Below, piece after piece: positions 10,371 through 21,950 of a DNA stretch of 64,000 bases. Both the position numbers and the translations under genes were made by a program. Within the stretch, counting starts at the first letter, position 1; each line of letters opens with the position of its first letter. The notes beneath the pieces are model-generated. The model ran no database searches. It was not told where the DNA came from and saw only the letters and a program-made list of their open reading frames with translations. The stretch comes from Kryptolebias marmoratus (taxonomy: Eukaryota; Chordata; Actinopteri; Cyprinodontiformes; Rivulidae), in the NCBI RefSeq assembly GCF_001649575.2, contig NC_051438.1:27844482-27908481 (forward strand), written 5' to 3'.

Positions 10371-11144
10371 CAGCTGATGTGTGTCTGTTTTCAGGTTAGG
10401 TTTTCGGCTCCTGTAAGAAGTCCTGTTTTTCCTGCCAACCTCAGATTCCTGCCGTGTTTTTCCAGCAGGGAGTTCGGCTGAACCGGAGCGACTCCCACCG
10501 CCGAGGCAGCAGCGGGCAGGAGGCAGCGCCATGATGGAAGCCAGACGTGACGTCCCACCTTATCTCTCCTGGGAGTTTCTCCTCCAAACAAACCCAGAGT
10601 GGAACAAAAAAAAAAAAAAAAAACTCAAATCCTCTCCCTCCTCTTCCTCCTCCTCACTTCTTCCCTTTCCTTGAAGCTCAAAGTTTTGTTTCTGTTCCAG
10701 GAAGTGACTCGGCAGGGACGGACAGGTACGACACTCAGGTGTGTTCTCACGCCTGAGAAGTGGTTGTTTTTCTTCTTTAAATATAAACCAGCTCCAAGCA
10801 TCGGAGCTTCAGAGTTGAAGAACCGTGAGCTGCTGCCATCTAGTGGCGGCTTGGTGCCAACCTGGCAACGACACAAAGGGATTTTACATGAGAATAAAAA
10901 CTCAAATAAAGTAAAATATTAGTGGAAAACATCTCCAGGGTGAGTTTCTGATCTTTGATCTTCCAGTTTTATGTTTTGCCAGTTTAAAGGCTTAAAAGAA
11001 AACTGATTTTACTGAAATTCGTGCAAAACTTTCCAGTTTGTTGTTTGTCTTTACCGCTTATTAGAATAAAGAGAACTTTTTGAAGTTGTTTAAATGTTTT
11101 ATAAAATCTTCAGAAGGCTCTTATTTCATAACAGATCAGCTTGA
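10371..11144. other. Non-coding stretch
   Basis: No gene is supported. It contains a 17-base A run near 10605-10622 followed by a pyrimidine-rich tract. Open frames at 10335-10922 on both strands depend on these low-complexity runs. Confidence 0.55.
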
Positions 11145-11240
11145 TTAAAGATGGCCGCCACAGCTGATGATTCGAGTGGCTTTGACTCAGTCAGTGTTAC
11201 AGACTCTGGGCTGGTAGTAGCTGAGAGTCATCCCCGAGCC
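11145..11240 (+). repeat. AAGATGGCC dispersed repeat, copy b (fragment)
   Basis: AAAGATGGCCGCCACAGCTG is followed by CTGGTAGTAGCTGAGAGTCA at the spacing seen in other copies. The distal GCGGGCGA end is not recognisable here. Confidence 0.7.
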
Positions 11241-11322
11241 ACGCTGGGATCCATAACCAGCGTAAATTAAATGAATGCAATAAAATACGCTAAAAGTTCA
11301 CCTAAACAAGGAAACAACAAAA

Positions 11323-11351
11323 CACATTAAAAATCCTGGATTTTTAATGTG
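11323..11351. other. Perfect 29-bp palindrome with 1-base centre
   Basis: CACATTAAAAATCC is followed by one T and then GGATTTTTAATGTG, a perfect 14-base inverted arm. It could form a hairpin or cruciform. Nothing marks it as a transcription terminator in this eukaryotic context. Confidence 0.85.
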
Positions 11352-11537
11352 AAGAATTTAAAAGGTTTCTTCTGGCAGAAATATCAATATTTTGCTGAAT
11401 TAATCGTAAATTAATGAGGTGTAGAAGCTTATAAACCATCAGACAGTTACCTGCGACCGGTAGGATAATGACTGTTGGTAACCTCTCCACAAAACCCCCG
11501 TTTGAGAAGATCTGAACTATCCCTTTAGGCTCTGCAG

Positions 11538-11540
<3 letters not shown>

Positions 11541-11607
<67 letters not shown>

Positions 11608-11612
11608 TGTGA
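11541..11612. repeat. (GT)n microsatellite, about 70 bp
   Basis: Uninterrupted GT repeats with one TTTG variation near the right end. It is the longest dinucleotide array in the window and likely polymorphic. Confidence 0.97.
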
Positions 11613-11951
11613 GATCTGCAGCCGCCTCCCTAAAAATAATCCAAACCGAACGCCGTCGATGTTTAAGTTAACATAAATCAGATTTTTCTTTTTTTGAATC
11701 CAGCAGCTCTGAAAACACGACGATTCTTAATCTGCACTTTTTAAAACCGCCTCGTAATAAATCTGAGTCTCACAGAACTCCGTCCGAGTGTCAGAATCCC
11801 CGTTAAAAACAAAAAACCCGTAAATAAAAGTCGGGTTCTGCTGCTGAGGCCCGTCTCCCTCCACCCGTTTATTTATGTCCTGTAGGAGAGCCTTTAAATC
11901 TGAGACCCCGGGGCGTAAATTATCCTGCCGCCCGCTCGGCCTGCAGCGCTG

Positions 11952-12025
11952 AGAACCAGAACCGGGTCTTTGGCTCGGTCTAGAACCAGAACCGGGTCTT
12001 CGGCTCGGTCCAGAACGGAACAGAA
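11952..12025. repeat. 30-bp tandem repeat, about 2.5 copies
   Basis: AGAACCAGAACCGGGTCTTT continuing GGCTCGGTCT occurs at 11952-11981 and, with one or two changes, at 11982-12011. A partial third unit follows. It causes a short repetitive GSGSRPSQRP frame on the minus strand. Confidence 0.85.
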
Positions 12026-12117
12026 TCTCTGCTGGACGTGGAAAAAACAAAAAAGACCTGAAAAATAACCTCATTTGTGCTTAAAAAACATAAAACGACA
12101 AAAAGAAGCTGTTTGAC

Positions 12118-12235
12118 CGTCTGTTAGCAAAATATCTCCTGAGGGAGCAGGTTTTAATGGGCGTCTCAAGATGGCCGCCAGCCACACAGAAATGGCTACA
12201 ACTCAGCTGAACGCCGGCTTGTAGTAGCTGGGAGT
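12118..12235 (+). repeat. AAGATGGCC dispersed repeat, copy c
   Basis: GTTAGCAAAATATCTCCTGA, then TCAAGATGGCCGCCA, AATGGCTACAACTCAGCTGA and TTGTAGTAGCTGGGAGTC follow the family order. The copy stops before the GCGGGYGA end and runs into a TTTTAGCT array. Confidence 0.75.
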
Positions 12236-12244
12236 CGTAAAACC

Positions 12245-12805
12245 TCTTTTGGTGATTTTTGCTTTTAGCTACCCACTTCCTACTTTATCTCTTAGCTAGC
12301 TTTAAGCTTTTAGCTAATGTTGTACTTCTTTTTGTTTGTAGCTACTCTTGTTACTTTTAGCTTGTGTTTCGCAACTTCAGCCTTCAGGTAACATTTTGCT
12401 GCTTTTAGCTAGCCTTTTGGTGCTTTTTGCTTTTAGCCACCCACTTGCTACTTTAGCTTTTAGCTAGCTATTTTTTGCTGCTTTTAGTAAATGTTTTAAT
12501 TCTTTTAGTCTGCAGCTACTCTTGTTACTTTTAGCTAGTGTTTTGCAACTTTAACCTTTATGTAATGTTTTGTTGCTTTTAGCAAATTTGCTACATTTAG
12601 CTAGTCTTTTGTAGCTTTAAGCTAGTTTTTCGCTACTTTTAGTTTCTAGCTGGTCTTGTGATATTTTCAGCTACCATTTTGCATCTTTAGCCTTTATGTT
12701 TTAGGTGTTATTTTACAATTTTTAGCTAAAGTTTTATTACTTTCAGCTAACCTTTTGACACTTTAAGGAGAATAGCTAGCGTTCTGCTAGTCTTAGCCTT
12801 TAGCT
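12245..12805 (+). repeat. Degenerate TTTTAGCT minisatellite array 4
   Basis: T-rich array with an internal duplication of about 168 bases: GCTTTTAGCTACCCACTT at 12261 recurs as GCTTTTAGCCACCCACTT at 12429, followed by parallel TACTCTTGTTACTTTTAGCT segments. Confidence 0.9.
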
Positions 12806-13584
12806 GATGTTTCAGCTGTGGCTCAGTTTCAGTTTCTTCTGTGTTTCTTTGTGATTTTCTCCGTTTTGTTTCATTTCCAAGCCCCTGACAGAAAACGAGG
12901 TTTTAACAGCCCCCGTTTGTGGTTTTGGCTCATGAACCTTCACCTTCCCGTCACCGGAGCGTTCGTGTCGGGCCTCGCGGCGCCGGGACCGAACAGTTTA
13001 CCTGCAGCACCTGTTGGCGGCGGGGTTGGATCCCCGTCAGCCCAACCCACACGTGCAGATGTTGCAGATGTGCAGCTTTATGACCTGAAACGTGTGACGA
13101 GTTCACATGTGGAGAACAGAGCGCGTTTCCACGTCACGACAGGCTGAGCTGCACCAAAACAAACAGCCGAACTTTGATTTATCACTCCAAATCCTTTAAG
13201 CCGACAAAGCAGCTAAAGTGATCCACCATGATGCAAACTGCAGATGGTTCTCAGGAGACAGAGGAGGATAAATATTTAATAAAAGCTGAAGCATCATTAG
13301 CAGCTGAAACCTGCGTTTGTAAACTCTTCATGTCGACGCTCCGAGTCGAGTCCAAATCTCAGACAAACAGGCTATTGTTTCTGTCTGCGGCTTCCCGCTT
13401 AATCCAAACATTTGTCTCCCTTCTTCTCAAACACGATGACAGCAAACGTTGAAAAATAAATAAAATAATCATCTTTAAATGGGTGAATCCAGAAAGTTTG
13501 TTTTTCTCACTTTTTAATCTGCGTTGATGTTTGTCGTTTTTCCACCAACTTTCACTTCCAGCTTCCTCCTCTTCTTCACACCAA
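12806..13584. other. Non-coding stretch
   Basis: No gene is supported. The 109-codon plus frame at 12818-13147 begins in T-rich sequence next to the minisatellite and has no splice signal or recognisable domain. Confidence 0.5.
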
Positions 13585-13730
13585 GACGATGTCCCCGTCC
13601 CTGAGGGTCTTCAGCAGAGAACAGTTTTAGTTTTCCACATGAGTGTTTCTGTCCACTGGACAAACAAATATACGTCCTTCGTGTTAAAATCGTTCGATTT
13701 AAAGAACTAAAGGCTCCAGAAGACGTAAGG
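13585..13730 (+). repeat. Dispersed repeat pair member 1
   Basis: GATGTCCCCGTCCCTGAGGG, then GTCTTCAGCAGAGAACAGTT and TTAGTTTTCCA, with a distal TCCAGAAGACGTAAG, parallels 61733-61875 in the same order and orientation. The family is unknown. Confidence 0.6.
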
Positions 13731-13800
13731 AAGTCTGTTCCCAAGACATTTGTTTTCATCCACACCTTCCATCGTCCACGAGACACTCGGATCACAACTC

Positions 13801-13860
13801 CCTGGAAGCCCCTCCCTCCTCCTGGAAGCCCCTCCCTCCTCCAGGAAGCCCCTCCCTCCT
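13801..13860. repeat. 20-bp tandem repeat, 3 copies
   Basis: CCTGGAAGCCCCTCCCTCCT is repeated three times, the third copy with CCAGGAAG. Its minus-strand translation gives the glycine-rich start of a spurious frame. Confidence 0.95.
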
Positions 13861-14591
13861 CCACCATAACCGGTTTCTTTCCACCGGCTTCTCAGCTCTC
13901 CTTTCAGATGTTTGCTTCCCTCACCGCGATCAGACGTGTTTATTAAACCGACTGAGACGCTGTTTGTAAATCTGACTGAACGAAGGGAGCGTGTCCCGGC
14001 GCCGCCCGGCCGAGGAGCACTTCCTCCCGGCCGCCGCAGCCACGAAGAGCCGCCTGCGTCTCTGCAGTCTTAAGCTCAGAGGTTTCTAAGTTTAAATGGA
14101 ACAGTTGAGGAGCAGCAGAAGCAAAATGGCTCCATTAAAGCTCATAACCACGCCCACAACAGCTTCTGACCAATCACACGACACTTGGCTCGCTGACTCA
14201 TGGAGCTACGAGAACAAAAATGACGCATCTTTCATCACGTGACTGAGCCGCCTTCCTGACTCCTCCTGGAGGACGGCGGCGCCTGAAAACATCCAGAGAG
14301 ACTCAAACATGATGGCGTTCAGCTGGACGACGCTCGCGAGGGTTTAAGACCGACTGAAACTAAGTTTAGAGGAAGTTTTTCACACAAGGGATAAAGTCTT
14401 ACCTCTTTGCTGACAAAGACTCCGAGAGAGGACATATTTCCTCTAAACGAGGAACATCAGGAGGGTTCCCAACAATCTGCTCCGTTCTGGTTTAATGGTT
14501 CCGTTTTAATCTCCGGCTGGTTTCCTTCTGCTGCTGCCACAAACGTCTAACCTGAATTGATGATCATGATGATTGTAACGAGATCGTTCAC
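13861..14591. other. Non-coding stretch
   Basis: GC-rich near 13995-14060, otherwise without recognisable features. No open frame with splice support is seen. Confidence 0.5.
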
Positions 14592-14680
14592 CTTCATCTG
14601 GGAAACGATGCGCTTCATTCCCAACGGCTCGGCCTCGTCTCCTCGCTGGGAATCAGCGCAGAGACCGGAACCGAACGATT
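14592..14680 (-). CDS. Weak candidate exon, product unrecognised
   Basis: On the minus strand a good acceptor (poly-T then GCACAG, ending at 14681) precedes 89 bases open in one frame. They end DEAEPLGMKRIVSQMK at AAG|GTGAAC (donor at 14591). Entry would need two leading bases, and the exit phase is 0. The plus strand of the same bases also reads as a plausible peptide, and about two thirds of third positions are G or C on either strand. Strand and reality are both uncertain. No linked exon was found. Confidence 0.18.
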
Positions 14681-14949
14681 CTGTGCAAAAAAACCTTTCA
14701 CTCGTTATTACATCCTTTATTTTACGAGGAAAAAAAAAAACTCATTGAGATTAAAAATCTCATTTACAAGGACGCCCCGACCAAAACTGGCAACAAAAAC
14801 TGTCATAAAAAACTTCAAACTACTATATGAACAATAACAAATAACCATTATCTTCATTAAAGTAGGAAGCATCAATAAATATATTGATTCATGTCAGAGA
14901 AAAGTTGTCAAACTGTCATTTTCACAAGCGAAACATAATATTTTTGTCC

Positions 14950-15215
14950 ACTTCTTTGGGCCGTTAGCAAAATATCTCATGAACCAGCGAACAGTTTTTA
15001 ATGAAACCATCTTAAACATGATTAACGTTTGGAATTAAACCAATCAAGATGGCCGCTACAGCTTCGCAGACACACAAATGGCTTAAACCCATTAATGTAG
15101 ACAGATCCTGAGCCAAAATCTGCTGGTAGTAGCAGAAAGTGGTGCTCAACACGAACTCTGTGTTAAATGTTCGGCAGGCACAGCGGCGGGTGATATGCAT
15201 TCCTTCACAGACTGA
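14950..15215 (+). repeat. AAGATGGCC dispersed repeat, copy d
   Basis: Runs from GTTAGCAAAATATCTCATGA through CAAGATGGCCGCTACAGCTT and CTGGTAGTAGCAGAAAG to GCGGCGGGTGATATGCATTC, a near full-length copy of about 260 bases. No coding potential. Confidence 0.85.
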
Positions 15216-15935
15216 TGGGTCCATCTGATGGTTCAGAACACCTTCTGAAGGACAGAAACAAACTTTCTGGGTTTCCTGCAGCTGCTTGTTCAGCTTTTTA
15301 TGAACCAAACTTTGGAGCGAAGGGGAAAACCCAAGCAGCACGTCGTCAAATAAAGGCCCGTTTTGTAGAACTTTAGCGTGACGTGGGAACGATCTTATCG
15401 CTGGGTAAAGTCTAGACCTGATGTAAGTGATTTCCTGCTGGTAATGTAACGTTACTGCAGTCTGGGACGCCCACGAATCCGAGCGCCGAGCCGCCCTCCC
15501 GGTGAGATTATCTGAATCTGAAGAAACGTCAAACCAACGTTCTCTCTCTGCGTCGCTTTATTCACCAAAATGCTGCTTGTTTGCCAGAAAAACTCAAAAT
15601 CTTTGGTTTTATTCTACATCTGCATTAAATCTCACTTGTTGTTTTAGGAGAAACTCAAATTCCTCACGGTTGATTAGAGGTTTGTAAGCTCAAAGCACAG
15701 ATTATCAACCTAATAAATGGTCTACACTGCTTTTATTTTTACACACTATGTGCAGCAGTTTTATATTCTCACTCAGACTGGTTGGTGGTCGGTGGACAGT
15801 TGGGTTCAGTGTCTTAGATAAGGATATTTTGGTGCAGTGCCAGGCTGGAGATCGAAGGTGGAAGGTGAACACCTTACCCCCACTGGGCCAATCATCATCA
15901 TAATAATAACAGATCCAAAGAGCTCAATCTGGGAG
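15216..15935. other. Non-coding stretch
   Basis: No gene is supported. Short frames at 15012-15341 and 15502-15687 lack splice context. From about 15837 the sequence may already belong to the degenerate LINE that follows. Confidence 0.5.
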
Positions 15936-15939
15936 GAGC

Positions 15940-16205
15940 TAACCCGCCGCTTCACGCCAAAGAGTGAGCGGAGGCGGATCAGGAGGCTGATCAGGATGCT
16001 TTCAGGTCACCCGTTTCTGGAGGTTTTTCCTGGAAGACGTCGCTGAGAGGAGACCTCAGGGACAACCCAGAACTTGGTGGAGGGGTTTCATATCCATTGG
16101 CCTGGAAACACCTTGAGATCCTCAAAGAGGAGCTGGAGAGAGGGAGGTCCTTCGTGGAAATGTTGCGTCCGCTGACCTTGGGTGTAGAGACAGAAATGGA
16201 CTGAC
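15940..16205 (+). mobile_element. LINE 3'-end remnant (L2-like reverse transcriptase C-terminus)
   Basis: The plus-strand frames encode the arginine-rich C-terminal tail typical of a common fish non-LTR retrotransposon. RRIRRLIRML precedes a frameshift, and YPLAWKHLEILKEELERGRS then occurs in a second frame. In the family these blocks lie at the very end of ORF2 in the same order. Most of the element is missing upstream (5' truncation is usual for LINEs), and the frame is broken. L2-like is my assignment from these motifs; the related clades L2, CR1 and Rex are not cleanly separable by eye. Confidence 0.7.
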
Positions 16206-16209
16206 GCAC

Positions 16210-19156
16210 GGACGGACTCCATCTTTGTGATGATTAAAGTCATTGAACACGAACTGCTGATCGACGCTCACATTGGGCTCAAAAACTCCCAATAAGGTCA
16301 TCCGAGCTTCTACAAACTTTCAGCTCTCTGGGAGGTAAAACGACCCGGAAAAGGTCCAGAAACGTTCTGGAATGGTCTTATTTTAGACACTCGATGTCTC
16401 CGGTTGTCAAACTGTGTCACCATTTATGCATGGACATGAGGACGATGGCTAACAAACGTTTTCCAGCCAAAAAAAACTTGATTTTTCCTTAAAGCAGCGG
16501 TCAGTTTACCTGATCAGCTTTTGGTATTAATTTAGATTTAGATCAGTTTTGTTTTGTTGCTTTTAGACATTACTAAATAATTATATTCATGTTCAGATGA
16601 CACCAAGTCAATCATCTAGGTCTTCCATGATATTGGTTAACAATCACAGTTTACTGTTTAGTCTAAAACCAAGAAAACAAACATATTGTTGTTTTTTTTT
16701 TAAGGCCAAACTGCTGCAGCCATTAAACATTTACACCCAGATGCAGTCCAGTAAACCAGCTCAGCCGTTTACCTTTTCTAAAAAGCAGTGCGCGCTCTGT
16801 TCTGCGAGTGCACGTTGACGTTTCAGTCAAAGCCTTGCTGCCAAGTCATTGTTCGAGGCAGGAAACAACCAGCCGGCTCTCAATCGCAGGAAACCAAGCG
16901 GGCAGCGAGGCTTTCTGACAGTGAGCTCAACGTTTAACTCAAAGCTGCATTTCAGCAACGATAATCGTGATTTCACAAGACGTTCGCTCAGCTCGATCAC
17001 CAAGCCAAGAGTGACTCAGCCTTCAAGGAATTTATGAGTTTGTGTTGCTTCTTGATTCACGTTAAAAAATGTGATACATTCCGGGGATATTTGGGACACG
17101 GGGAATGTTTTCCTCTAATTATTCTGGAGTTTCATCACTCCTCTTACTCATGTTTTCTATTTTATTAAATTTTCAGAGCAGTCTGAGTGGAAATCTTTTT
17201 AATTTTATGGTTACAGAATGACAGATGTTACAGAGTTTACAGAGAAACTTACAAGCTAACGGCTAACTCAGCATGCTAGCTAGCAGAGCTAACGCTAGGC
17301 ACTACTTTGAGTCTGAGGCAGACGGTTTGTTGTAGGCTTTATTTTTTGGGTATAATTTAAGTCAATAAAGAAGGAAAAATAAAAAAATATATAAAACTCA
17401 ATATGTTGACTTGTGATTTGGGCTCTTTAGCCTACTAGCTAACGGTTAAGTTACCTCACTCTAACAGACGCTTTCTCGCTGAATCGTCCATTTTTATTTT
17501 CATTGTTTTTCTGGCATCATAGTCTCCTTTTAGCTACAAGTTTCTGAGTAGTCCTAACAGTCTTACAATCTATAGATTTTAACGATAAAAATAAAATAAA
17601 AACATTAATTTTGCTCTTCTTTGTGTTGTTTTTGAGTAATATGCACCATTACTGATCTAAAGGATTTATTTGACCATCAAAGTTTCACGATATTTTATCA
17701 AGAATTTATATTAAATTATATCTTTGTTTTCATATCTGCAAATTTTATATAAATATATATGCTGTAAAACACTAAAACAATTGATTAATGGCAGTAAAAC
17801 AGAAATAGTTTGCAAATAAAGTCCAGGATTCTGTCAAAGTCTAAAACAGATCTGCTTTATTTATATTTTCTTTTTGTTTACATTAATTCTTTGGTGTTTG
17901 GTTATACTTTAGCAACAAACCCTGCTGTTAAAACTTAAAATAAACCTTTTCAATACATATATTCACCTTAAAATTTGTGACTGAGGCACAAAAACAGGGG
18001 ACAGATTGTGTAAATATTTTGAACCTTTGTGTTTTGTTCTGGGTTCGCAGTAACACTGAACTGATGGGGAATATGACTCCGTCTTTTCCGTTCCTTGTTA
18101 GGTTTTCCTGGTGGATTTTACAGCCATTTTATTCTGGCAGCCTTCATTGGAGCGAGGCCCCTCTCCATCAAACCACTTCCTGTTGTCAGGAGGATGAATG
18201 GTTTCTGACTTTATAATCTACCAGCCAGCAGGAAACCAAATGAGAAACTGATGAGAGCGTGAGTTCGGGTCTTATTGTGATCGTCACCATCTTGTTAATC
18301 GCCTCTTCATCACTTCAGGAGGAGTTGATTATAAACACTGTAAAAGGAGAGTGGGACTCTCAGCCCTGCCTTGATTTTAGGAAGACTTTATTTGTGTTTT
18401 TGACTTCGAGCTTCGATTTAATTTGTGCAAACCTCACAATGTGGTGAAAAACGTCTTTGTTTTCTTTAGGTTTGCTCCCAAATCCATTCCTGGCTCCATT
18501 TTTTAAAACTCGAGGGGAACAGAAACGGCACGTCAGTCGGCAAAAAGTGAAGTCAAGGGAATCAGATTTGTCTACATTCTTTGTGGGGGCGTTGGTGGGC
18601 AAACAAAAGTCCAATTTAATCCCAATTTCCAGAAGAAATTCATAGTTTTAAGTCAGAAAACACATTCAAAGTGGATATCTTGATGGAGGCTTGATGATAA
18701 AATAAATAACCCACAATTTTACCGGATTTTTGTCTGGATCACTTCCTAAAGAGGTGATTAAATGGTTATCTTAGCGCCCCCCAATTCATTTAAATTCTAT
18801 CATTCCTATTTGATTAGTAGCACGTGTTCAAACTTTATTCAACATGTTGGCTGTTTAATCTGTGAAAAATAAAATCAGATTCAATCAAGAACAAAAATCC
18901 TGGCCTCCCTGTGTTTGTGGGTAATTAACCAGTGAACAGATATATTTTAGACTGGATTTAAACAGAATATTGAATATTGTAAGTATGTATGATTTTGGGT
19001 AGAAGTATTTAGGAACTGGCAACATCAACACATTTAAGGTATTTCTGCCTTAAAGTCTCAAAATAATCGATCACTTTTTCATCATCTGGTGAGATCACCA
19101 AAAATCAAATCAATAAAAACCCATCCAGCAGGAATTTACTTCCTATAAACCAAGTC
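16210..19156. other. AT-rich non-coding stretch
   Basis: About 3 kb with no tandem array and no dispersed repeat of the families recognised here. A short TAGC-rich patch, CATGCTAGCTAGCAGAGC, lies near 17270. Sequence is AT-rich at 17340-17960. No coding exon can be supported; it is most simply intron or intergenic DNA. Confidence 0.55.
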
Positions 19157-19468
19157 TGTCAGGATTTGTTGCATCCAGACTTTCATAAAGACTCAAACAC
19201 AAAAAGCTGACAGGGCAGCTAAAGATAGAGGTAACTAAAAACCCACAGGGAGCAGACAGAAAAATACCATGCTAACAAAAAGGGGACAAACTGCATGACT
19301 GAGTGAATAAATAGGCCGATTCTGACGAGGAGAGTGGAGACAGGTGAGCTTAATGACAACGAGAAGCAGGTGTGGCGCTGGCCAGTGACTCAGTGACACC
19401 AGAGAAAAACCAATAAAATTAAAAAAAGAGGAATAAACCAAAATCCTAAAAAACCACAGATCATGACA
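19157..19468 (-). mobile_element. Short LTR-like repeat with TGTCA...TGACA ends
   Basis: On the minus strand it starts TGTCATGATCTGTGG and ends CAAATCCTGACA, giving TG...CA termini and a 5-base terminal inverted repeat. Internally it has a CTCACCTGTCTCCACTC block like those at 21492-21950 and 36735-37085. I interpret the family as solo-LTR-like or a small non-autonomous element. No target-site duplication is evident. Confidence 0.5.
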
Positions 19469-21491
19469 AGGGGGGGGGACCTTTTCTTTCTCTTGGGGAA
19501 CATTTAATTTGTTTAGAAAGTCCTCTGAGGGCCACATTCAGTTTGTAAACCCACATGATGCTGCAGTTCGGTGATTTCACCAACCAAATGGTGACAGGTG
19601 GCACTTTGTGTCGCCAGGAACTAATAAATCCAACGTTTAATGGAGCTCCTAATATTCAAAGTGATTTATTTCAATCAGTTTTGATGTTTTATTCTTGACA
19701 TAGCTTCAGATTCCAGCCGTTTATGATTTTAATCAGCTGTGGATTCAACCATTACGCTGCTCTGTTGGACAAACTTTAACAGACTGAAGGGTTAATTTAA
19801 AAGAATTAAAAGATTGAGCAGCTTGGAGTAATCCTAAATGTTATTTTTCATGTTGTGATGCTGAACATGTTTTACTGGTGTCGTGTTATTCCTGCGTTTT
19901 TCCAGGGATCCTGTCCGGTCTCCCATGTCGTCGATAAAATGAAGGTTCAAATTCGAAACCGTCAAAGTCGAGATGGATTCCTTTAGTTTTATTTGACAGA
20001 TGGAAAACCTTAAAGAGTGATGCAGGGAATTCAAATGATGTGTGAATCATGCTTTGCTTTTAGGAACACAAGCCTGAAACCGAGGTTGAAGTGGAGCCTC
20101 TAATTAAGCAGACATTCAATCTGCCGGCTGCTTCATCCATCAAAAAAAGAAAAGACCCCGGGTTCTTCTGTCCAAGTCAAACACGGAAAAGAAATTTAAA
20201 GAAAACGAGTCCTGATTGTCTTCATGTGAAAATTATTTACCAGCTTTTGTAGTTTTTGAACAGAGGAGGCTGAAAATCTCATCTTTATACTCGAGTTTAC
20301 CGGAGCAGAAATACGTTGTTTTATTATCGTAACTCAAGACTTTTTCCTCGCGCAGCGTCCTAAAAACGACAGTTTTACAACTAATTGTTTTTTTATTTTT
20401 CCTGTCTCAGATAATGAGCAACAACAACAACAGGAGGGGGGAAACTCCCAACCCCTGAAACAAGTCCAATAAAATCTGAATCACAGAATTTATTGGACAG
20501 AAAGAAACTGATATTAATAACTGGAAAATAAAAATAATAAAACCTTGTAAAATAGACCAGATTTCTGTTGAGTCCAGAGAACATCCCGCTGATCCTGGTT
20601 CTGTTTTTAGGCAGAAAACGAACTACAGAAAACAGATGGGTTTTAAATCTGGGCACATTGAGATCGATGATGGAGATTCTTTAGGGGGTCACTGAGAGAT
20701 CAACCATGAAAAAATGTTCCAAATGTAACATTTAAGTTGTTTATGTTACTTCAAATTCTTTTAAGCCAAACAAACCAAAGAAGTCAGAAGTTTGTCCCGT
20801 TTAAATGTTTTATTTAAGAATCCTCAGTAATGACAAACTATTTTCAGAAAAATCCGATAAATGTTTTGAGTTTATTATTGGTGGATCTTAAAGCGTTATG
20901 AAGCTGGGTGGCTCTTTTCCTGATCGTTAAACAAATAATTAAACTAATGTTGGCTGAAAATCTGTAAATCCATCATTCATACACGATGCAGGATGTCTTC
21001 GGTATGTTGTACATTTGGATTTCCCCTCAGGAATTTAGCATATCTGAAAATAATTTATTTTGCCAAAGTTAATTACTTTAAATGTTTTAAAATCCACCGC
21101 GCAGCACTTTAGCTAACAGCTCAGTGTTGGCTCGTAAACTCAGCCGAGCCAGCTGGCTCTCAGGTTTACGGCTTTAAAACACTTTTACTTTTTGCTTTTA
21201 TGCCTCAAAAACTTGACCTGAAAAGAAATTCCTGCTCTCTAAATGAAACTAATCAGCACACGTTGTCGGGAAACTCCTGAAAACTTCTCCTGATGTATTT
21301 TACTCCAACACTCAGAGAAGAAATGTTTTTATTTTTAAGAAATAAACTAATTTTAAAGCTCCAGCTCCAGTCAAATGAAGATGTTTTCACTTCCCAACAT
21401 CCTCTGTTAGTTTGGTTTTATTTGTATTTTTGGCAGCTAAAGTTCTCCATCAGTATCTGCTGTTCTTTTAAAATATTTTCTACAATCAGAC
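19469..21491. other. Non-coding stretch
   Basis: Begins with a G run (about 19471-19479). No gene, array or recognisable repeat is supported. A short (CAA)n run lies near 20418-20432. Confidence 0.5.
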
Positions 21492-21950
21492 TGTCAGGAT
21501 TTGGGGTTTCTTTTTGTAATATTATTGTTTTTCATGTTTCAGTTTGGGTTTATTGTTTCTTTGATTTTGTCATTTGGTTGTCTTTAGATTTTTGCATTTC
21601 TGTCATTATGTCCTCAGTTATCACCTGTTTACCTCTCCACCTGCTCCAAGTTAGTAATCACTCACCTGTGCCCACTTCCCCTAATGACCCTCTGCCTTTA
21701 AAACCCGGTCATCTCCTCCGCAGCCACTGGTTTGTTGTTGCTGCTTGCTGTCTGGTTTCCCCTCATGTCTTGCATCTCATTTGTGCTATGTTTTGGGTTT
21801 TTGTTATAGTTTGGTTCTGTTGCCTCGTCAGCGTTTTGTTTTTGTTCTTTTATTTAAAATAAATTACTTTATTTTTGGAACCAAGATAAATCAGAGCATT
21901 GGGTTTGCCTCAATCTCCGCCCAACCTGAGACTGATGTGTTATCACTGCA
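21492..21950 (+). mobile_element. LTR-like repeat, plus orientation
   Basis: Starts TGTCAGGATTTGG. It has a CTCACCTGTGCCCACTTCCC block, then CTTTAAAACCCGGTC resembling a TATA-like promoter, then AAATAAATTAC, a polyadenylation-like signal. This order (promoter-like element, then poly-A signal) is what an LTR would have. The right end is not sharply defined. It accounts for the 189-codon frame at 21293-21862, which is not a gene. Confidence 0.5.

Noticed and set aside
21293..21862. 189-codon plus-strand frame rich in F, L, V and S
   Set aside because: It is dominated by T-rich DNA of the LTR-like repeat; the hydrophobic composition reflects base content, not membrane segments.
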